From: Corbicula japonica
Taxonomy: Eukaryota > Mollusca > Bivalvia > Venerida > Cyrenidae
Length of the DNA: 64,000 bases
Reading direction: 5' to 3'
Assembly: GCA_038501625.1 (NCBI GenBank)
Contig: JAZAYU010000114.1
Span: forward strand, 1,178,001-1,242,000
In this document: in pieces, positions 57,502 to 64,000 of the stretch
Layout: the number at the start of each line of letters is the position of its first letter
Numbering within the stretch: the stretch's first letter is position 1
Position numbers and translations under genes: made by a program
Notes under the pieces: generated by a model
What the model was told of the DNA's origin: nothing
What the model saw: only the letters and a program-made list of their open reading frames with translations
The model's database searches: none

Positions 57502-59325
57502 TCTCTACAACTTGAACAATTCTGAAAATAAACAATCGATGCTCTCGTTATTATGAAACAAATATCTTGGAAAATCCTCATGCCCATGTACACAGAGAAT
57601 AGCTGTATTGTGGTGCTTTTCATTATAAAATACTTAAATAGTGCACACAAATTATATTGTCTGTTAAATCCTCAAAATACGGATGAATGGCATGTACAAG
57701 GCTACTTTTACTTAGTTTTAACTGATGACTTCTTCTAAAAAAGCCAGTTTCTGAAGCAGTTGAAGGCCTTTTCTCAACCCTGATGTGTTCAACCATAAAC
57801 AGAGCCAACATAAATAATTTGGGCAAGTCAAAAGCCATCAAATTATTTTCAGGTTTTTTTTTCTGTCTATTTTGGGAAGAGTCTGGTCATTTTGGGAATT
57901 TTTATAGACAAAAATGCCCATTTTAAGAATTTTCACGTCGATAAAATGGTCCATTTTGGGAAAATTTTGTGTGCACTTATTTTGTTAAATCAGTACATTT
58001 TACTATACCAATATACTTTACTAGTTAACATTTATAATTGGCAAACCTTTAAAGGAAAATAATGAAAAAATGGATGTTATGTTCTTAATTTCCTAGCCAA
58101 TGCTCGGCGGAATTCAACAGAGGACGGGTGAACTTTTCAAAGATACCAGATTTGGTAAGATTAGTGCAATATTGTTGAGATGATTTTTAAAAACTGTGTT
58201 TACATGTGGGCTAGACAAAATGGAGGTTTTGTTATTCACCTTCAATGGCTTATATAGACGGGACACGAATTTTCAGAGAACTTGGTATTTGATAGTATAT
58301 TCGGTGTGGGTAGACTGATAACAATCCCAATCTATCAAAACAAAACAAAAAAGATGAGTTTATGTAGTGTAGACCCTATGTCGACCCTCATTTTTTTTTT
58401 TTTTGGGGGGGGGGGGCGGCCAGTTTATAAACATTTTGGAGAAAACGGGGTCCGTCTTCCAAGCACCTGTGGCTTTATCGTCGTATTCAAAGTTTAAAAA
58501 TATAAACTATCGCGAAAACTTGTGACAATATTACTAAGGCAAAGGGAAGAAAAATCAGCTAATGACAATTAGGTTGTCACATCTAAAAACATACAAAAAC
58601 CTACAACAAAGTGGTTGAAATAATGTATTACCAAATGTGATCAAAAGTATCAAGATGACGTCTGTGTTTTTATTTTGTTTTGATTCTCGCGCGTTCCACG
58701 GTGCAGTATTCAAATATCCAATCATGAGATACTGAATAGGTTTCGAACCACTAAATTCGATTATTTTAGCAAAAGTGTGTGTAGAATCTCCATTACTGAA
58801 AAGATGTGGAAGTCTTTACAGTTATGTTATTTAAAATAATGAAACTATACTCAAAACCATACTGCCACATAATTCACCTGTCAGAGAACAACCCATTCTA
58901 ATTTGTTAAGTTGTGTTAAAGGGCCACAACTATAGAGTGACTGAGACAATCTGGAAGGTTACCTTACTGTATTAAATTCATCTGGGCATAAACATTCCAA
59001 AATTTTATGGTAAACCGATAAGAAAAAGCGGACATTGCTGCTCTTACCAAGTGTAATGATAAAAGTTTAGATAAAAGCTTTCCAAGTTGTATAAAACGCT
59101 AATTTGGTGACCACTGTTACGTGTAAAGGGTCTATTAGAAGGGCAACACCTCTGTTGGTTATTAGAGATATTATGCCCGTAAGCTTTCTCACCAATTCTG
59201 GTGAATATTGGACAACAGTTTTTAAAGGTAGAGAATAAACAGTGCTGATTAGAAAAAAATATAATAAAAGCCAGTAATAACAGTCATCAGAAAACTTAGC
59301 TAGATGTTATGACCATTTCCTATAA
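57502..59325. other. CKS 5' flank and intergenic DNA
   Basis: The CKS promoter should lie here but no clear core element was found. The stretch 57850-57970 has three repeats of a TTTTGGGAA type (CATTTTGGGAATTTTTATAG). A T14-G12 homopolymer pair is at 58391-58416. No other gene was recognised. Confidence 0.4.
58391..58416 (+). repeat. T14 then G12 homopolymer runs
   Basis: Two adjacent homopolymers. The overlapping 71-codon ORF is an artefact of this low complexity. Confidence 0.85.
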
Positions 59326-59427
59326 AGATGATAAAAGTGAGATTAAAAACTAGTCTCAAATCTCAAGCATCCAACTGGCTGAAATGGAGACAAGTCTCAT
59401 CAGATCCTTGAGATTTGAGACTGGAAC
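59326..59427. mobile_element. Family D element
   Basis: AAACTAGTCTCAAATCTCAA and TTGAGATTTGAGACTGG surround GGCTGAAATGGAGACAAG. Complete but short. Confidence 0.65.
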
Positions 59428-59583
59428 ATCTGTGTCATCTGATCTGGATCTAGTGTTTGCTTCTTGGTCAGCCCAAGAGATTACAGCTATATCCTGTTCA
59501 GTAAAGATGGCAGTGCAGGATGATCTGGATCTACACTGATCGCCCGTGGTTTACAGCCATATCCCGTACAGTAAACGGTTAAG
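59428..59583 (+). repeat. Partial family E copy next to family D
   Basis: CATCTGATCTGGATC, TTCTTGGTCAGCC, GATGATCTGGATCTACACTG and a decayed AAACGGTTAA end. The left terminus is replaced by the family D element, so D may have inserted into E. Confidence 0.55.
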
Positions 59584-60233
59584 TGATATATTGCATTCTG
59601 CAATATTTGCCTCCCCTTAACTGGTAACTTTACACAGATCTGGCGCAGGATCTCAGAAATCACAAACACAACCTGCATGAAACATGAATATTTATTGCAC
59701 TTAGTACATGTAACAACACCTTGGAGTAGATAAAGTAAGAAGCATTTACCTGGCCCTTAATAATATACTTACATTTCAATGGAATAGCTTTTTAATAAAA
59801 TACATGTATGCTATTTCTTCTATTACAGTAACCATAGAAGAATAATTCCTTTATTTTCTTGATTCTACACCACAGACCAACAGCTTCAGCCCAAAAGATA
59901 ATTTTCATAAAACATGTTAAAAATTATATGGCTCTTAATAAGCATCCAAGGAAAAGAAGTATTTTGACATTTTTGTTGTTACTTCTTTATTTTTCTATTA
60001 TTTTCTCATAAATAATTGCAATTTCATTGCATATTGTAAGTGATTAATGTTAATTTTACAGTGCGTGCAACATTGCATACATGATAGATACCTTTTTGTG
60101 TATACCATTAACCATTTTGCTTTGGATTTTTTGTGGTAGGCATAGAAACAAATGTACAGATTTTCATGAAACAAGGTTTGGGCTAGTCTAACAGATACAC
60201 CTGGTTGAGGTAAGCACGAGATTCTTTGAACAG
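59584..60233. other. AT-rich DNA, no gene seen
   Basis: No recognisable exon or repeat. A minus-strand 88-codon ORF at 59998-60264 has no known features. Confidence 0.4.
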
Positions 60234-60478
60234 TTAACCCTTTATACCATAGATATACATTCATGGTGTGGGCAAACTGTGTAGATCCAGATTAGCTGGA
60301 ACATTGGTGCCATCTGATCAGGATCTGTACTGTTTCTCTTTTGATTTATTATTAGGTTATTCTTCAACATAACAGGAGCAGAGGAGATCCTGATCATAAG
60401 GCACTGATGTCCCAGATAATCTGGATCTACAGGGGTCGCATATGTGATAATATGTGTATATATGGAGTAAAGGGTTAA
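60234..60478 (+). mobile_element. Family E element bounded by TTAA
   Basis: TTAACCCTTTATACCATAGA at the left and TATGGAGTAAAGGGTTAA at the right. Both arms and the centre (ATTAGGTTATTCTTCAAC) are present. Confidence 0.8.
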
Positions 60479-60553
60479 GATGCAGTGGAATGTATGATAA
60501 GAAACAAAGACCCTGATTAATGATATCAGAAAAGCAAAATAGCAAGTTCACAC

Positions 60554-60794
60554 TTAACCCTTTCCTCCTTATATACACATTTTTACGCATGTGCGACCAG
60601 TGTAGATCCAGATCAGCCAGCACATCCATGCCATCTGATCAGGATCTGCACTGGTTGCATTTTGGTCAGAAATAACCTAATGAGTAAAAAGCGAACAGTT
60701 TAGATACTGATCAGATGGCACAGATGTGCTGGCTGATCTGGATCTACACTGTTTGCCCATGCAATAAAGGTGTATCTATGGAGGAAATGGTTAA
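60554..60794 (+). mobile_element. Family E element, best full-length copy
   Basis: This 241 bp copy shows the family plan. The left end is TTAACCCTTTCCTCCTTATA and the right end TATGGAGGAAATGGTTAA. Inside lie arms with AGTGTAGATCCAGATCAGCC and GGCTGATCTGGATCTACACT, then inner arms with CATCTGATCAGGATCTGCAC and GATACTGATCAGATGGCAC, and a centre GGTCAGAAATAACCTAATGA. The whole element is one long palindrome bounded by TTAA, the target of piggyBac- and Kolobok-type transposases. No ORF. It is probably a MITE of a TTAA-specific family (inference). Confidence 0.85.
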
Positions 60795-60950
60795 AACAAG
60801 TGTTCTAAAGGACCACTTAATATTGAATATAATCAATAATCAAGGGAATACATTTTATCAAAATTACAATGATCAACATATAACAAACATCAAAACCACA
60901 AAACAATTCTCATATTGAAAAAAAAAACTTTAAATTCAGAGAAATCAAAA

Positions 60951-61237
60951 TTAACCCTTTTCTCCGTAGATATGACTATTATTGCATGGGCAAATATTGT
61001 AGATCAAGTTCAGTCGGCACATCTGTGCTGTCTGATTAGGATCAACACTGATGTAGATTAGGTTATTCTACACTGATGTAGATTAGGTTTAAATAGGTAA
61101 TTCAGTTGGAATAACCTAATGTAACTAAAAGCTCACAGTGTAGCTACTGGTGAAATGGCATGAATGTACAGGCTGATCTGGATCTACACTAATTGCCTCA
61201 TGGGATAACCGCCGCATCTCATGGAGTAAAGGGTTAA
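60951..61237 (+). mobile_element. Family E element with an internal 29 bp duplication
   Basis: TTAACCCTTTTCTCCGTAGA to CATGGAGTAAAGGGTTAA. The block ACACTGATGTAGATTAGGTT is repeated in tandem near 61045-61090. Confidence 0.8.
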
Positions 61238-61404
61238 TTAAAAAGATTCCAGGGTCTGAGTATTAATTGGAGAGATACAAATGTACAACAAGTTGATAAA
61301 CCTGAAATTCTTCATCAATAATCTATATTCCTAACTAAGTAGAATTAACACATGAACCTAAGTTTGATCAACAAACTCTCAGTGTTTCCTTTAGTTTAAT
61401 AGGG

Positions 61405-61735
61405 CTTTTACTCCTTACTCCATGTATATGACTTATCAAATGGACTATCAGTGAAAATCCAGATCAGCCAGCATATCCATGCCATCTAATCTGGACAAAG
61501 ATCATAAAACTAAATCTGGAGACCAGTCTCAAATCTTATTTAAGACTGGTCTCCAATTTTAGTTTTATGATCTTGGGCACAGGATCTACACTGTTCACTT
61601 TCAGGTTCATTGCGTTATTATTAGCCAAGAAGTGACCAGTGTAGATCCAGAATTAATATCACTGATAAGCTGATTGATCTAGATCTGCACTTGCCTCAAA
61701 AGTGATAAAACTGGTATATATGGAGTAAAGGGTAA
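61405..61735 (+). mobile_element. Family E element carrying a nested family D element
   Basis: Left TTACTCCTTACTCCATGTAT and right GGTATATATGGAGTAAAGGG. The left arm is interrupted at 61497-61582 by a family D palindrome. Termini have lost the exact TTAA. Confidence 0.7.
61497..61582. mobile_element. Family D element nested in family E
   Basis: A compact, nearly perfect hairpin. AAGATCATAAAACTAAATCT and GGAGACCAGTCTCAAATCTT are mirrored by AAGACTGGTCTCCAATTTTA and GTTTTATGATCTTG. It has almost no loop, unlike the longer copies at 11715 and 10937. Confidence 0.8.
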
Positions 61736-61740
61736 AGAGA

Positions 61741-62212
61741 GTTTAATTTTACAACACAAGGTACAAGAAGCACGCTATCAGCTATAATTGTTTAATGTAA
61801 ATAGGGCAAGTCACAGAAAAAGGTATCTTTGCGTATATTTTTTAAATATTAAATTACTTGATAGTATATTTGGAAAGCACTTGCAATTATCAATATTTTC
61901 TGATAACTTATTGGTAATTTTGTTAAAAATTTGATAAAGAATGGTTTCTCTACCACAAAATAAGCAATGACAACTGCTCATCTTTATAACATCATTTCAA
62001 GAAAGAAAAGACATCAACTTCCCAAAGATACTTTTCTCGTGACGCGTCCTGTCTCCAGACACAAATTATAGTAAAAGCATTAGCAAAAATAATCAGTATG
62101 CAGATCTATATAAATATATGTTAAACACTTAGTAAAAACTGATATAAATAATTGGAAAAAACTAAAATATAGAAAACACAACAAGTATTGGCACTCTGGT
62201 GGAAGGCCTCAC
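61741..62212. other. AT-rich DNA, no gene seen
   Basis: Nothing recognisable. Confidence 0.4.
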
Positions 62213-62291
62213 TGCACGGAACATGATATGTAGCTGTAGGTATTATCACATAAAAGTCTCGGTTTTCCGGGGGACAGCTAACTTCCTGGTC
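62213..62291 (-). CDS. Candidate internal exon of an unknown gene
   Basis: On the minus strand a good acceptor, GCCATATTTCAG, is followed by an open frame DQEVSCPPENRDFYVIIPTA then TYHVPC, and by a donor-like GCA|GTGAGG at about 62213. Composition is less AT-rich than the surroundings. I do not recognise the peptide. The frame stays open past the donor to 62121, so it could also be a terminal exon or chance. Any partner exons would lie beyond the right end or be unrecognised. Confidence 0.3.
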
Positions 62292-62936
62292 CTGAAATAT
62301 GGCAAAAGATAGCGTGATGATATGATTCATATCTATTCTATGCTTTCCAGTGAATTATATTTCTGTGAAAAATAACAGACTCACTGTTTCAAACAAACAC
62401 GACTTCTTGTTAAATTCACGAAACAATAGATCAAATCTCGAAAGTAAGCTGGCAGATAGATACAAATTTTATTCGTCCATCTGCATTACACAACTGAGCT
62501 ACTTGAGCAAAAGAATCAAGTTTAATTTCTGAGATAAAAAATTTGGCGATGTTTGTAAATTGGTCACAATATGTTGATTTCAGATTCAGGTTGAACAAAA
62601 AACAAAATATAAACTCTGAACTTGCTAATTATTTATCCAGAATCTTTTCCTTTACTACATAATGATCAAAATACTTTCAGTTGTGTATCAACAATAGATG
62701 AGGTTTCCTGGCTTACATTCAAGGTCTCAATCAGAGAACTTTGGATATCAGTCAAGATGTTACGACTGTGTTTTGAAGTGAAGACTTGTGACAGTAATAG
62801 TTCTGGTATTCAAATTGAGAAATAAAATTGATATTTCTAATACTGTATAATAAATTGCATAATTGTTCACGATGTTCGATCACAGCCATTTGCTTTCCTT
62901 CTAGCCAAATAGTAATTGTGAATATAGTAACCCTTT
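62292..62936. other. AT-rich DNA, no gene seen
   Basis: No repeat family or exon was recognised. Confidence 0.4.
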
Positions 62937-63157
62937 CCTCAATATATACGCATGTGCGACCAGTGTAGATCCAGATCAGTCTGCACACCTGTGCCCTCTG
63001 ATCAGGATCTGCACTGGTCGCATTTTGGTCAGAAATAACCTAATGAATCAAAATGCGAACAGTGCAGATCCTGATCAGAAGGCACGGATGTGCTGGCTGA
63101 TCTGGATCTGCACTGTTCCCCCATGAATAAAGGTGTATCTATGGAGGAAAGGGTTAA
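62937..63157 (+). mobile_element. Family E element
   Basis: GTAACCCTTTCCTCAATATA to TATGGAGGAAAGGGTTAA. It is very similar to 60554-60794 inside (CAGTGTAGATCCAGATCAGT, GGTCAGAAATAACCTAATGA), so these two may be among the younger copies. Confidence 0.8.
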
Positions 63158-63302
63158 CTGATTGTGCAATAAACATGACTTTTGTTGTTGTATGAACAGA
63201 TCTATTTGAACTCTTTTATTTCAAAACGTTTTGGCCATTGTCTTTCTTTTGTTGATAGGTTGCAACAAGTCTATATTATCTTTCTTCCATAGCACATGAA
63301 TT

Positions 63303-63518
63303 TTAACCCTTTACTCTATGAATACGCCTTTTATCACATAGGAGACCAGTGAAAGATCCAGATCAGACATCTCATCCATGCCATTTGATCTGCTTTTCGG
63401 TCAGGAACAATTTTATAAATCTTTAAGTGTAGATCGGAATCAGATGAAAAAGATGTATCGGCTGATCTGGATCTTCACTGGTCACCTTTACGATAAAGGT
63501 GGTGAGTTAAGGGTTTAA
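63303..63518 (+). mobile_element. Family E element
   Basis: TTAACCCTTTACTCTATGAA to GAGTTAAGGGTTTAA. It is more diverged and shorter in the centre than 62937-63157. Confidence 0.7.
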
Positions 63519-63534
63519 CCAGAATACTTCTTAT

Positions 63535-64000
63535 ACTAGGGATGGGAACGAGTATTCCAATACTAGGGTACTTGATAAACGTCCGTGTACCCCGAGTATA
63601 AAGTATTCAAGTATTTAAAAAATGTAAATGTAAGTGCGATTGTTGAATTTAAGTTTGCAAAACTGAAATAAAATCTGATTGGAGAACAAACACTATTTTC
63701 ACGATGTGTACATTTTAAGGTGATGTTCTAGTTTGTGACACAGGTTATTATGATTGTTTGTTTAGTTATATGTTTTCAGAGTTAATAATCAAAATGCATT
63801 AAATATGATTAAATATCATTAAGGTATTTCTGTTTCCTTTAAATGTGTGGTGTATCTTCTTGAGTAATCGATAATAACAGGCAGTATGGCATGATCATAC
63901 CCGATACGATCGTTAAAACGTATGGAAGCTGACATTACCTCTTACGTTAAAAAAAGGTTTCGAGTACTCAAGTACTCGATCGGAACAAGATCTGTGTATC
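63535..64000 (+). mobile_element. Left part of a hAT-like element cut by the window end
   Basis: Starts near TAGGGATGGGAACGAGTATT, a terminus type known from hAT elements. At the far right GAGTACTCAAGTACTCGATC repeats the AGTA/TACTCG theme in inverse. The right terminus is not in the window. Confidence 0.5.

Noticed and set aside
58282..58497. 71-codon ORF with Phe and Gly runs
   Set aside because: It crosses the T14-G12 homopolymers. No homology.
1..64000. Additional Hox or ParaHox exons
   Set aside because: No second homeodomain signature (WFQNRR or similar) was seen in any frame apart from Evx.

Overview
This is an AT-rich animal nuclear DNA window with short exons, GT-AG introns and a very high load of dispersed DNA transposon remnants. 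The mix points to a bivalve mollusc: a lophotrochozoan-type Evx homeobox gene, a BTB/MATH-like protein of a kind expanded in bivalves, a tRNA-derived SINE, a ~155 bp tandem repeat preceded by CGTC-rich repeats, and many fold-back MITE-like elements. The species cannot be named from the sequence alone.

Three genes are well supported. (1) Evx (even-skipped), minus strand, exons 20795-21080, 17757-17917 and 15771-16415. It encodes an intact 363-residue protein with its homeobox split by an intron after homeodomain residue 46. (2) A single-exon or last-exon BTB-MATH-like gene, plus strand, 45133-46214. (3) A complete cyclin-dependent kinase regulatory subunit (CKS) gene, minus strand, in three tiny exons: 57443-57501, 55710-55837 and 54958-55043. 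It encodes 90 residues and shows only when splice sites are read. A weak candidate exon lies at 62213-62291 (minus).

Layout. 1-15000: gene-poor 3' flank of Evx, holding three dispersed repeat families and several TIR elements. 15000-21400: Evx. 21400-29600: 5' flank of Evx, with mostly non-repetitive stretches that could hold regulatory DNA. A 505 bp sequence occurs twice in inverted orientation, at 7613-8116 and 22815-23319, bracketing Evx. 29600-31620: a tandem duplication around a long hairpin. 32785-34241: an internally deleted pogo/Tigger-like transposon with a residual 165-residue ORF. 34760-35000: a SINE. 35570-36155: a dead LINE reverse-transcriptase tail. 36892-43612: a run of transposon-like elements with CAG...CTG ends. 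45133-46214: the BTB gene. 47234-49630: a ~155 bp tandem repeat split by a 1500 bp TIR element with a TATA duplication. 50700-63520: about a dozen copies of a TTAA-bounded palindromic repeat, with other elements nested in some of them, and the CKS gene among them.

The three genes do not form a pathway. Evx is a developmental transcription factor, CKS a cell-cycle adaptor and the BTB protein a probable ubiquitin-ligase adaptor. No Hox gene is recognisable in this window. Most of the information beyond the genes concerns mobile elements: several have intact ends and target-site duplications, and at least two clear nested insertions give relative ages.
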